The position numbers and the translations under genes were made by a program. The notes beneath the pieces are model-generated. The model saw nothing but the letters and a program-made list of their open reading frames with translations. It was not told where the DNA came from and searched no databases. Shown here piece by piece: positions 46,181 through 56,790 of a stretch of DNA of 64,000 nt. The stretch is from Aegilops tauschii subsp. strangulata (lineage: Eukaryota; Streptophyta; Magnoliopsida; Poales; Poaceae), in the NCBI RefSeq assembly GCF_002575655.3, contig NC_053037.3, forward strand, positions 140,999,207-141,063,206, given 5' to 3'. Each line of letters begins with the position of its first letter. Within the stretch, counting starts at the first letter, position 1.

Positions 46181-48957
46181 TACTTGCAGAGTAGCACAGC
46201 ACCATATATAGTCATAGTCTAGGTTTGAATTCGAACCAGCTACAGGAGGGACCTCCTTGGTTTGCAAAAAAAAAATATTTCTCCACCTGACAGCTGGGAC
46301 CCACCGGCTGTATCTTCGCACGAAAGGAAGTGCCTCCTTCTTTTGCGAAAAAAATTATTCATCCCGTTGACAGCTGGGACCCGTCAGATTTGGTGACTGA
46401 CTTGTGGGCCTACTAAGCGGACGTGTACGCACGGCTTTGTCAACTTAATCAACAAATGATTCTAGCAGCTGGACCGTTGGATGTTAATCCAACAACCGTG
46501 CTCCTTCTTCAACCTCTGTTCTTGCTCCTGTCTCCCGTGGGCGGCACCGCGGCTGTGCTGCCGCGCACCCGAACCAGTGAAGTTTCCCACTCCTCTCCAT
46601 CTGCGACTCCACTGCCCTGTCTTCCCCATCTCTGGGTCATTCCAGTCTGGGTGCGCTCGGCACGGTGTGGTCAACGTGGTCAACAACCGAGAGTCATCGG
46701 AAGATGACTGTACGTGAGAGGCTGACAGTGGGGACGCACCACGCCCATGGATGCATGCATGCAACGGAACGCGGCGAGATCAACGTGGTTAAGGAACGAC
46801 TTCCATCGGAAGTATACTGTACGTGCAGAGTCTCAGTTGGGTCCACGGCCGCAGCAAGTAAGTGCCTCCTTATTACGCGGAAAATAATGATTCCTCCAAC
46901 TGACAGCAGGGACCCACTGGACGGGCCATCGTATTTTGCGAAAAAAACGTTTGCCCCCTGACTGCTGGGACCCACCTGACGGGCCACCGTATTTCGCGAA
47001 AAAAACGTTCCCCCCGCTGTCAGCTCGGACCCACCAGAAGTGCCTCCTTATTACGCACAAAAAATGAATACTCCCCCGGCTAGCTGGGACCCACCTTGGT
47101 GGGAGGCTGACTTGTGGGCCTACTAAGTTGACGGGGACGAAGGTCTTTGTCAACTTAGTCAATATGAACGATTCTAGCTCCAGTGACCGTACGATGTACA
47201 TCCAACGGCCGTAGTGCTTCTTCAACCTCTGGTCTTCTTGCTCCAGCCGCCCAAAGCAGCGCCGGTCGTGCCGCATGCTCCTGCCTCCCGTGGCCGGCTG
47301 TGCTGCCGCGGAGGCCTCACCGCCCCCTACTATTCCCACCGCTGGCCAGGCCCTGCGGCGACGGCAGCCTCACACCGCAGCCGAACCAGTGAACCCTCGT
47401 ACTCCTCTCCGCGCGGGCTTCCACTGCCGCATCTTCCCCGGCTCCGCGTCGTCCCCTTCCTAGGCCTCGCCGTCGTCCACCGCCGTGGTGCTCTCCGCGC
47501 GGCGTGGTCAACGTGGTCAAGAAACGACTTCCATCAGAAGAGTACTGTACGTGGAGAGGCTGACAGCTGGGTCCACGGCCACAGCCCAGTTTTTTTGTGA
47601 TTTGCCAAGTAAGTCGCGTTGTCAGGCCTGTTGGGCTGCAAATCTTTCAAGACGAGGAGAGCTTTCATTCAGCTGGCCAAGAAAATGGCCCATCAGTAAT
47701 GAGAAATGGGCTGTACATTTTTAAAACACATCAAACCGGCAATTAGTTTCAAATATCTTTTTTTTCATTTCGAGATTTTAAATTACATTAATTTTTATGC
47801 ATGGAGAATTTGTTGGATTTTATATTGATATACATTTATTTTTAAAATCAGTTTGAATGTGAGTCGAAATTTCGGGATTAAAAACAGTTCGGACCGCACC
47901 GAAATATGCAAAATTTCGTATAATTTTTTAACCGTGGCCACAATATGGGTTGTAATGCTAACAAAAAGAATATGGGCTCCAAAAAAACCTTAATAATTAG
48001 CAAATGGGCTGTAAATTATTAGAAATAATGGCAGATGGGTTGTATGCTGTTTTCCACAGATTTGAGGCTTTCCTAAAAAAAGGTTGACACACAAGCAATG
48101 ACTGTTGGATGGCCATCCAACGGCCGTCGTGCTTCTTCAATCTCTGCTCTTCCTGCTCCAGCCGCTCAAACAAGCGCCGGCGGGACTGCCTGCTCCCTCC
48201 TCCCCGCGGCCGGCTCTGCTGCCGCGCAGGCCTCACCGCCCCACCGTACTCCCATCGCTGGCCTAGCCATCCCTCTACTCACCCACACCTGTTGTTATTC
48301 TCCGGCGACGACAGACGAACCAGTAAACCCTCATACAGTCGTACTCCCCTCCACGTGGGAAACAACTGCTGAGTCTTCCCTGCCTCCGTGTCGTTCCCTT
48401 CCTAGGCCTCGCCATCGTCCACCGCCCTGGTGCTCTCGGCGCGGCCTGGTCAACGTGGTCAACGACCGACATGCATCTGAAGTAGACTGTACGTGGAGAG
48501 GCCGACAGCTGGGTCCACGGCCGCACGCAAGGAAATGCCTCCTTATTACGCGCAAAATAATGATTCCTCCACCTGACATCAGTGACCCACCGAAAGGGCC
48601 TCTGTATTTCGTGAAAAAACGTTACCGCCGCTGACATCTCGGACCCACCAGCTATATCTTCGCACGCAAGGAAGTGCCTCCTTATTACGCACAAAAAAAA
48701 TGAATACTCCCCCTGTTAGCTGGGACCCAGTATAGTGGCAGGCTGACTTGTGGGCCTACTAAGTTGACGGGGACGGAGGGCTTTGTCAACTTAGTCAATA
48801 TGCACGATTCTAGCTCAAGTGACCGTACGATGTCCATCCAACGGTCGTAGTGCTTCTTCAACCTCTGGTCTTCTTGCTCCAGCCGCCCAAACCAGCGCCG
48901 GTCGTGCCTCGTGCTCCTGCCTCCCGTGGCCGGCTACGATGCGGCGGAGGCCTCACC
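46181..48957. repeat. CACTA right-arm modules, four diverged tandem copies
   Basis: A module of roughly 0.7-0.9 kb recurs at about 46466, 47190, 48104 and 48825. Each has CATCCAACGGCCGT, then CTTCTTCAACCTCTG, then CCGGCTGTGCTGCCGCG-like sequence, CGGCTCCGCGTCGTCCC, GTGGTCAACGTGGTCAA and GTACGTGGAGAGGCTGACAG. Between modules lie CTGACAGCTGGGACCCACC and CCTCCTTATTACGCG motifs. An AT-rich interruption (about 47590-48085) breaks one copy. Cys/Pro/Arg-rich frames in the modules are not genes. Confidence 0.8.
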
Positions 48958-50389
48958 TGTAACACCCCAAAAATTTTGACCTTGTTTTATTAATTAAAAT
49001 TTTGCCAGGAAATTAAATTTTTATTTTCTGGATTTATCTTTTGATTTCAGAACCCCTCTTCTCTTTAATATTGTGGAGTTTTTACCCCACGTGAAAACTT
49101 TCCAAAAACATTATTGGACTTGTGTACTCTCTCAATAAAACAATTCTTTTATCAGTGGATTTAATTGCATAATTATTATTTTCTGAGCTTCATTTCTTTT
49201 TAATGATTTTCATAAGCTTTAAGAGCCTCATTTGCACTACAACCCTTTCAAATACTTCTTTAAAATTCCCACCAAAATTTGGAGATGTCATGTGATGTTC
49301 CCACATCACTTTTATGCAAAAATCGCTTTTAGTCATTTGGAGATTTTGAGCCCTACCTCAAGTTTCCAAATCTGGTCCAGTTTGTGATTTGCACTACAAT
49401 CTATTTAAATATTTCTTTAAAAATCCCACCAAAATTGGGGGATGTTAGTAGTAGTATATTATTCATCTTTGTGCAAAAACCCACTAATGTTCTTTGAAAA
49501 ATTTGAGCAAATCATCCTCTTTTGCTCTCTGGTCCAGTTTGGCACTTTCTACTGCAACCCCATTTTATTTTGCTCTGTTGCCCATGATTCTTTTTCCTGC
49601 TTATAGTCCTCCCTACAAAACCCTTAAGTCCAGGAGAGTGGACCCATTGGAGTATTTTTGGTCCATGCAACAATGCCCTTCACTTTCTGTCCAGAATTGA
49701 AGATTTGCAAAACTTGCACTAACAAGTTTCTGGTCTTGACCAATTAACCTTGCCACCATCTCCTACACCTAAAGAGACTAGGATCTGGAGATTTTGGCCA
49801 CCCCAAGAGTTGCCTAGATGCCCATGGCATTCTGTCGAGCACCTTGTGTTCATGGACAGCTTTGGCATAGCTTTATGTTTGCACTGTGATCTTGCCCCTC
49901 TGGTCAAACCAGCATGTCCACTAGTCTCCTAGCCACCACTAAACCAGGCCTGCTAATCCCCAGCCTCATCCTAATCCTCTAGCAAGCCCTGGCATTGCGT
50001 CGAGCACGTAACGTGTGTGCGCTGGGCGCGCCCAGAGCGCGCGTTTTGCACGTGCGTGCGCACGGGTCGCCGCGTCTGGCCCCTGGCCCTTGCTCGCCTG
50101 CAGAGCCACGCCCGTCCTCGTCCACACACCAGAGCGCTCCAAGCCCTCCCCTGGCGCCCTACAGCACCGCCGTCAGAGCCCCTTGGCGGCACGCTGGCGT
50201 CGTTAGCAGGTCTCTGCCATGGACGACGCCGCCCAAGCCACACGCGCGCGCCAGCTGCCCCCTGGAACAACTCGAGCTCATCCGCAAGCTCGTCGGCACG
50301 CGCTCGTCGCCGCCACGTCGCCCTGCAGCTACAGAACGGCGGTTCGCCATTCTTATCCGTGGCCGCCGTCGAAACCGACCTCGTCCACC

Positions 50390-50397
50390 TATAAATA
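50390..50397 (+). promoter_or_regulatory. TATA box of the solo LTR
   Basis: TATAAATA sits about 1.43 kb into the LTR and just before a GC-rich leader. It supports plus orientation. Confidence 0.5.
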
Positions 50398-52326
50398 GGA
50401 GTCCCCGAGCCCGTCCAGGCACTCAGGCAGCCTCCTAGCACCCCACCAGTGCCCCCACGGCCAGCAAGCGACGGCAGGAAGCCTTCTTCCCCGTCTCCGG
50501 CCAGTACAGCCGCCGCCGCCCTCCGGTCCCGCTCGTCGCAAACAGAGCCTCCCCCATCCTTCCAGCGCCACCGTTCGACTCCCCATGACCTTGCGGAGCC
50601 GCCCAACCCCTCAGCCACAATCGGGAGCCACCGTAGCCCAAACCCCCAATTGCTCCCGAAACGCCGTCCGCCGCGAAGCTCGCCGCCGGCAACTCCCTGC
50701 ATACCCGCCAGCCTAGCGACCACTGGGAGGACCGCCCTGGACCAGTGGATCCATCCCCGCCCTCAGAATCCCGCGGGGAGCCGCCGTTCGTCGACGGCGA
50801 TCGCCGGAGCCCAGCCTCTGTTCGGCCAGAGGAAGAAGGAGGCGGGGGGCGACTGGTCAAACCTGTCCAGTGGGCCCCCTGGACCCACTGTCAGTGACCC
50901 CGAGGCGACCCATGCTGGTTTAAGTGGAGACGTACTCCGCCGAATACGCCTTCGCTAGGAGAAAGCGTAAGCCCCCGAAACGTTTTCTTTTTCTGATTTC
51001 TTTTAAAAACAGAACTTTGACTAAACTTTGACTGGCTATATCTTTTTAAATAAAACTCCAAATGAATTCATTCTTTTTCCTACCTCTCTCAAATTCCACC
51101 TAGTTTATTTTAAGATTTATTTCAAAAATATCTAGGACAACTTTTTGCGCTGTTTTTAAAGTATGTGTTATTTGAACATTTTTGAAAATAGGAATTTGGA
51201 GGGGAGATTATAACTTCCAAAAGTTTTGGAGTGCACCTCACCCCTCCACACCTTGAAGGCAAGCATCTTGAACTCAGATATGATACAAGTTAGGTGCTGT
51301 TTTGCTAGAATATTCTAGAACTCCATCATTATGCTAATGTGGAATGGTGTTATTTTATGTGGAATCATACTCATGCATATAAGCACATGGTGAAAATCTT
51401 TTCTGTTATGTATGTGACATTGGTGACAGTAGCTACTTCTCATGCCACATGTGCCTGATGATAGTTCGGAGGGAGTCCGAAAGAAGGTTATGTTCCGATG
51501 AACACAACCCCGTGACTGACGTCTCGTTGTGGCGAGAATGTGCAGTAAGGCATGATGGGGCATGAGGGGTGGTGACCCTGTCGGGAAACTATGAAGAACA
51601 TTGCTATGCTAACCATGCAGGGAATACATAAACCTCCTGAGTCGGTCGTAGATCGAATCTTGTTCCAGTAACCTCCCATACTTGTTTCGTACTACCACTT
51701 GTCCCTGCCATAGGTAGGGTACGGTTCAGTAGGTTGTCAACCCCTTTCTTGTACACACCAAATAGAGGGGCCGTGATGAGGGTTCCATGGCCCTGGATTA
51801 AAGCCAGTCATCCGGTCAGGGGGCATGGGTGTTTCCGGTTGTAGCCAAGGGGAGTGGCTTCCCTAGTTTGCGCGCGTTATAAATTTTGTGATCCCATGCT
51901 AATCGAGGTTGTAGCCTCCCCACTTAGAGTTTTGCTTGACAGGTGTCGTGGGTGATTCCAGGCACCGGTAAGTTAAGCTGGTGTGTGCGGGTCAGGCGTG
52001 TTTTCAATTAAAAGACCGTAGACGGAATTAGTCCCGATGGACTAAAGAAATCCGTTACTCGTGGGTAAAGAGTACACCCTCTGCAGAGATTATACATCTA
52101 TTCGAATAGCCGTGTCCATGGTTAAGGACTACGGTCTGGGATGGGTCAAGTGTCGGTCTTAGTGTCGGTCTTCGGAGGAGAAAAACTGTTAAACCAGAAC
52201 TTGGATCATGCCTTGTGACTTCTGATGATTATGATTATTATTATTATTATGGACTAACCCATTATATTATTTGAATTATTGAATATCCCTGGGACGGTTC
52301 TACCTCCTGGATATTCACCATGCTTA

Positions 52327-52800
52327 TTTACCTTATAAGCCCTTTATGTGGTGTCGCTGAGACGCCCGACTGTGGCATGCTTGTTAGTTATTTACCTTAT
52401 AAGCCCTTTATGTGGTGTCGCTGAGACGCCCGACTGTGGCATGCTTGTTAGTTATTTACCTTATAAGCCCTTTATCTGGTGTCGCTGAGACGCCCGACTG
52501 TGGCATGCTTGTTATTTATTTACCTTATAAGCCCTTTATGTGGTGTCGCTGAGACGCCCGACTGTGGCATGCTTGTTATTTATTTACCTTATAAGCCCTT
52601 TATGTGGTGTCGCTGAGACGCCCGACTGTGGCATGCTTGTTATTTATTTACCTTATAAGCCCTGTGGTGTCGCTCAGACGCCCGACTGTGGCATGTTTGT
52701 TATTCTTTTATGTAAGCCCTTTATGTGACGTCGCTCAGACGCCCGACTGAGGCACGCTTTATATTATTACCCATTCAAGGTGTCGCTTCAGACACCCGAT
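52327..52800. repeat. 64-bp minisatellite inside the solo LTR
   Basis: TTTACCTTATAAGCCC recurs at 52327, 52391, 52455, 52519, 52583 and 52647, an exact 64-bp period, with two diverged copies to about 52800. Each unit carries GGTGTCGCTGAGACGCCCGAC. The imperfect palindrome GTCGCTGAGACGCCCGAC could fold. Confidence 0.9.
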
Positions 52801-53315
52801 CGGAGCATTTTTAATTTCCTGTTTACGTGCATCGTGAGTTTTATTTTGGGACTGACTAAGTGATCGTGGATTATTTTAGTGCATGATTATCACCTGCTAT
52901 GTTATACCTGTTTTCATGATGTTTGCGAGTACATTCAAAAGTACTCACTGGCTTGTCCCTGGCTATTGTCTTGGCCAAATTTCTTGCTTGGAGAGGAGCG
53001 CCGCGATGACAGTCCTGGAAACTAGGCAATGGAGATAGCAGCCGCGCGAAGATAGGAGTTATCCTGGTCAGCTGTTCCTGTGGGAAATGGAGTCCCATAG
53101 ACGCAGATGAACCACAAACCGCCTCCGCCATCAACCACTAGAAACCAATTGTGGTACTCAGAGGCCACAAGGGTCTTGTACTACATATCTTGTACTTTGC
53201 TTGGAATTTCTGTATCAAGTTGGTACCTCATCAGCTAACAGTAATCCTGGGGCTGGTGAGCACAAGGGCCATTTTCTGGGAAATTAATATCCCGAAAACC
53301 GGTCCTGACATCACC

Positions 53316-54199
53316 ACCCCCTACTACTCCCACCGCTGGCCAGGCCATCCCTCTACTCACCCACACCCCCTGTTATTCTGCGGCGACGGCAGCCTCACAC
53401 CGCAGCGAACCAGTGAACCCTCGTACTCCTCTACGCATGGGCATCCACTGCCGCGTCTTCCCCGGCTCCGCGTCGTCCCCTTCCTAGGCCTCGCCGTCGT
53501 CCACCGCCCTGGTGCTCTCAGCGCGGCGTGGTCAACGTGGTCAAGGAACGGCTTCCATAGGACATGGACTGTACGTGGAGAGGCTGACAGCTGGGTCCAC
53601 GGCCGCAGCAAGGAAGTGCCTCCTTATTACGTGCAAAATAATTATTCCTCCACCTGACAGCGGGGACCCACCGGACGGGCCACCGTATTTCGTGAAAAAA
53701 AAAACGTATGGCCCTGACTGCTGGGACCCACCAGCTACATCTTCGCACGCAAGGAAGTGCGTCCGGGCAAAACAAAAAACGATTCGCTCCCCTCACTGCT
53801 GGGACCCACCAGCTACATCTTCGCAGAAAAGGAAGTGCCTGACAGTCGGGACCCACCTGGTCGAAGCGTACATAGCGTTGTCATTCTGGTCGCGAACGTG
53901 TACGTACATATATACTGGTGGATGTAGAGGCGCGCACGTGTCATAGTAGAGGCGCGTACGTGTCGTAGTAGAGGCGCGCCCGTAGCATGTACACGTACGT
54001 ACAGCGGCTAGGGTGCAAGAAAGAAAATACGGCCACGTATGTGTACATACGGGCGGGCTCTCCAACGCCTACTCGCGCATACGTACGGCCAGGGCTCGTG
54101 TACATGGCTGGGTCGGAACGGAGAAACAGCGTCGTCGTCATGTTCATGGGGAGGCAACGGAATGCGTCGTGTTCATGGGGAGGCAACGGAATGCGTCGT
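53316..54199. repeat. CACTA right arm after the solo LTR
   Basis: Continues the interrupted fourth module (CTACTACTCCCACCGCTGGCC), then CTGACAGC-GGGACCCACC motifs, then GTACGTACATA-rich sequence. It parallels 7370-8120 of the CACTA fragment closely. No gene. Confidence 0.75.
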
Positions 54200-54960
54200 G
54201 TTCATGGGGAGGGGTGTGGCGTACCGCAAAACGGAGGAAACGGGCCTCCTACGGTTGAAACGGGGGTCCTGTTGATCGGGAGGAGTGTGGCGTACCGCAA
54301 AACGGAGGAAACGGACCTCCTACGGTCGAAACGGGGGTCCTGTTGATCGGGAGGGGTGTGGCGTACCGCAAAACGGAGGAAACGGACCTCCTACGGTCGA
54401 AACGGGGGTCCTGTTGATCGGGAGGGGTGTGGCGTACCGCAAAACGGACGAAGCGGACCTCCTACGGTCGAAACAGGGGTCCTGTTGATCGGGAGGGGTG
54501 TGGCGTACCGCAAAACGGACGAAACGGACCTCCTACGGTCGAAACGGGGGTCCTGTTCATCGGGAGGGGTGTGGCGTACCGCAAAACGGGACTCCACGGG
54601 ATACTGTTGATCTCCACCGTCGACCTCCTCCAGCCTCCACGGGCTACCGTCGACCTCCTCCAGCCTCCACGGGCTCCTGTTCATCCAGCCTCCACCACGC
54701 GCTACTCCACCGGCTACTGTTCAACCACCCCTCCACGGGCACCCCTCCACCGTCTACTGTTCATCCAGCCCTCCACACCACGGGGTCCTGTTCAACCACC
54801 CCTCCACGGGCACCCCTCCACCGTCTACTGTTCATCCAGCCCTCCACCACACCACGGGGTCCTGTTCATCCAGAGGCAACGCCACCGCTCACTGTTCATC
54901 CACCCCCCCCCCCCCCCCCCGCAACGCTCACTGTTCATCCCAGAGGCAGCATTGATCGGC
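54200..54960. repeat. 71-bp tandem array and CCACGGGCTCCTGTTCATCC array
   Basis: About five to six copies of a 71-bp unit with GTGGCGTACCGCAAAACGGA and CTACGGTCGAAACGGGGGTC run to about 54590. Then an irregular array built on CTCCACGGG and CTGTTCATCC runs to about 54960. A run of about 18 C lies near 54903-54920. Repeated open frames here reflect the 71-bp period. Confidence 0.88.
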
Positions 54961-55454
54961 TTCAGTTAGCAGCAGTAGCGAAGGAATCGCTCGATCGGGT
55001 TCAGTTAACAGCCATCGATCGATCGCTCGGGTTCAGTAGCGCGTAGCCTGCAGTGCAATCGCTCAGGTTCAGTTAGAGCCCAACGCCTCGCTCGGGTTCA
55101 GTTAGAGCCAACGCCTCGCACACACGCGCATACGTGTATGAGAGAAACGCGCATCGCTCGGCCCCCGACCTCCCACCGTAACCGGGAACTCCCCGAAATT
55201 CTCCTCGCCCTCGCTTCTACCACGGTTTTTTCCGTCATGGACGGCCCAAAGAATGTCATGCAGCTGCGTCTCCGGCCCGCCCAGGACGAAAAGCCCATTT
55301 TCTGTCATGATTTTTTGTCATAGAAGTAGGAGCCCACCACATATATGATGTTACAGGGTTTTGTCACAATTATCATCATAGAAGTGTCATATGTATGACA
55401 GAAAAAGTTTTCGTTCGGCCCAAAATGTCACGGATGTGTCTTTTTTTTGTAGTG
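54961..55454. repeat. CACTA right terminus
   Basis: CGCTCGGGTTCAGTTAG-type repeats, then CTGTCATGATTTTTTGTCATAG and GTCATAGAAGTG-type motifs, then the terminus TTTTTTTTGTAGTG at 55454. Counterpart of 8830-9328. The CTT duplication follows. Confidence 0.85.
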
Positions 55455-55829
55455 CTTGGCTTGCCGTGGTCGGATCTCTGGATCTGCAGCCCCCGACAAC
55501 CTTGGCTTGCCGGGGTTGGGGCGTCGGCCTGTTTCCTTTCCCCCAAACAGCTCAGCAAAAACACCCGCGCATCCTGTGAACCAAAAGAAAAGACAGGAGG
55601 GAACATAGGGACGCACACTAAACCTATATGCTAGGGGTTAGTCGCCGCTAAGCACTATCGACCCTAACAAAGAGAGAGACTCAACCTAGCATGCATGCTA
55701 AAACTTAGGGCGCCGGCGCTTCGTTTATTTATGCTCAGGGTCTGCGCCTGGCTCTGTACATTGGGTTACATGCCTTGCCGGCAAGGCTAGTACAAAATGG
55801 GGGTTGCCGGGGCTCACGGCAACCGCGCC
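55455..55829 (-). mobile_element. Tat-lineage element, sequence downstream of pol
   Basis: Host sequence resuming after the CACTA. It includes a tandem copy of the insertion target (CAGCCCCCGACAACCTTGGC at 55487-55506). No gene is seen. Confidence 0.65.
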
Positions 55830-56312
55830 TTAGGGGTAAAATTTGCGAAGATGTTCGATATTCCAGGAATTGCTCATCGGAATGCCATCTTCGGTCTCCA
55901 GGCGGACTGCGCCGGGCCTGGTGACTCGTATTACCCGGTAAGGGCCTTCCCACTTTGGCGTCAACTTGTTTGAATTCTTGGCGGATTGAATTCACCGAAG
56001 AACAAGGTCGCCTTCCTCAAGGCTTCGGGCGTGAACCTTGCAACTATGATAGCGGCGCAAGGCTTGCTGGTAGCGAGCGGCTCGCACAACAGCCCAAAGA
56101 CGATCTTCCTCTAGGAGTGTCGCATCCTCTTGGCACAACCGCTCTTACTCAAGCTCATCATAAGCGAGCACTCAAGGTGACCCGTATATGAGTTCCGTGG
56201 GGAGAACTGCTTCTGCCCCGTATACCAGGGCAAAGGGTGTCTGGCCAGTGGCTCGATTTGGCATCATTCTGATCGACCAAAGAACCGTTGGCAATTCATC
56301 AATCCAGCGCAT
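55830..56312 (-). pseudogene. Integrase C-terminus of the Tat-lineage gypsy polyprotein
   Basis: Read on the minus strand: [58 protein letters not shown] and NSWNIEHLRKFYP, then TAA at 55832-55830. This is the conserved end of a gypsy integrase. Three in-frame stops (for example TGA at 56174-56172) are found where C-to-T changes in CGA or CAA codons would explain them. The left part of pol is missing because the copia fragment begins at about 56313. Confidence 0.82.
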
Positions 56313-56790
56313 ATCACTTATATTGATTGCATGTGATGTTTATCTTTTATGCATCTTATCTTGCTTTGATTGATGGTAGCATTATAAGATGATCCCTCAC
56401 TAAATTATCAAAGTATAAGTGTTCTCCCTGAGTATGCACCGTTGCGAAAGATCTTCGTGCTGAGACACCACGTGATGATCGGGTGTGATAGGCTCTACGT
56501 TCAAATACAACGGGTGCAAAACAGTTGCACACGCGGAATACTCAGGTTAAGCTTGACGAGCCTAGCATATAACAGATATGTCCACGGAACACGGAGACCG
56601 AAAGGCCGAGCGTGAATCATATAGTAGATATGATCAACATAGTGATGTTCACCGTTGAAACTACTCCATCTCACGTGATGATCGGACATGGTTTAGTTGA
56701 TATGGATCACGTGATCACTTAGAGGATTAGAGGGATGTCTATCTAAGAGGGAGTTCTTAAGTAATATGATTAGTTGAACTTAAATTTATC
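56313..56790 (+). other. Copia 5' leader remnant
   Basis: Untranslated internal sequence upstream of gag. It is AT-rich with CACGTGATGATCGG repeats (near 56469 and 56673). The exact junction with the Tat element is uncertain by a few bases. Confidence 0.55.

Larger units (their letters stand above)
48958..53310 (+). mobile_element. Solo LTR of a long-LTR gypsy element (4353 bp)
   Basis: It starts TGTAACACCCCAAAAATTTTG and ends GGTCCTGACA. It is flanked by TCACC on both sides (48953-48957 and 53311-53315). Joining the flanks restores GGCCTCACC-ACCCCCTACT, matching the uninterrupted modules at about 7349-7375 and 47310-47335. There is no internal domain or second LTR, so the element was reduced to one LTR by recombination. 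It has a TATA box at 50390 followed by a GC-rich leader, like the chromovirus LTR at 3429-6912. Orientation is taken from the TATA box and the TGTAACACCCC start. Confidence 0.92.
24865..55454. mobile_element. Very large CACTA (En/Spm) transposon, 30,590 bp
   Basis: The left end reads CACTACAAAAAAATACAC and the right end is its imperfect inverse, ending TTTTTTTTGTAGTG. Both are flanked by CTT (24862-24864 and 55455-55457), the 3-bp duplication typical of the superfamily. Removing the element joins ...GGCAACCTT to GGCTTGCCG. A nearby tandem copy of the host sequence (55487-55512) shows exactly that uninterrupted order. Inside are a TnpA/PTTA-like gene (minus), a TnpD gene (plus), a GRF zinc-finger gene (minus) and subterminal repeats at both ends. 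A 4.35-kb solo LTR accounts for part of the size, leaving about 26.2 kb without it. Confidence 0.92.

Noticed and set aside
46423..47600. Several 80-170-codon frames with Leu/Pro/Cys-rich protein
   Set aside because: They lie in the repeated right-arm modules. The same sequence is open in different frames in different copies, with no conserved protein.
49971..50958. Open frames of 147-250 codons in the solo LTR
   Set aside because: Same situation: a GC-rich LTR leader after a TATA box, low-complexity protein on both strands.
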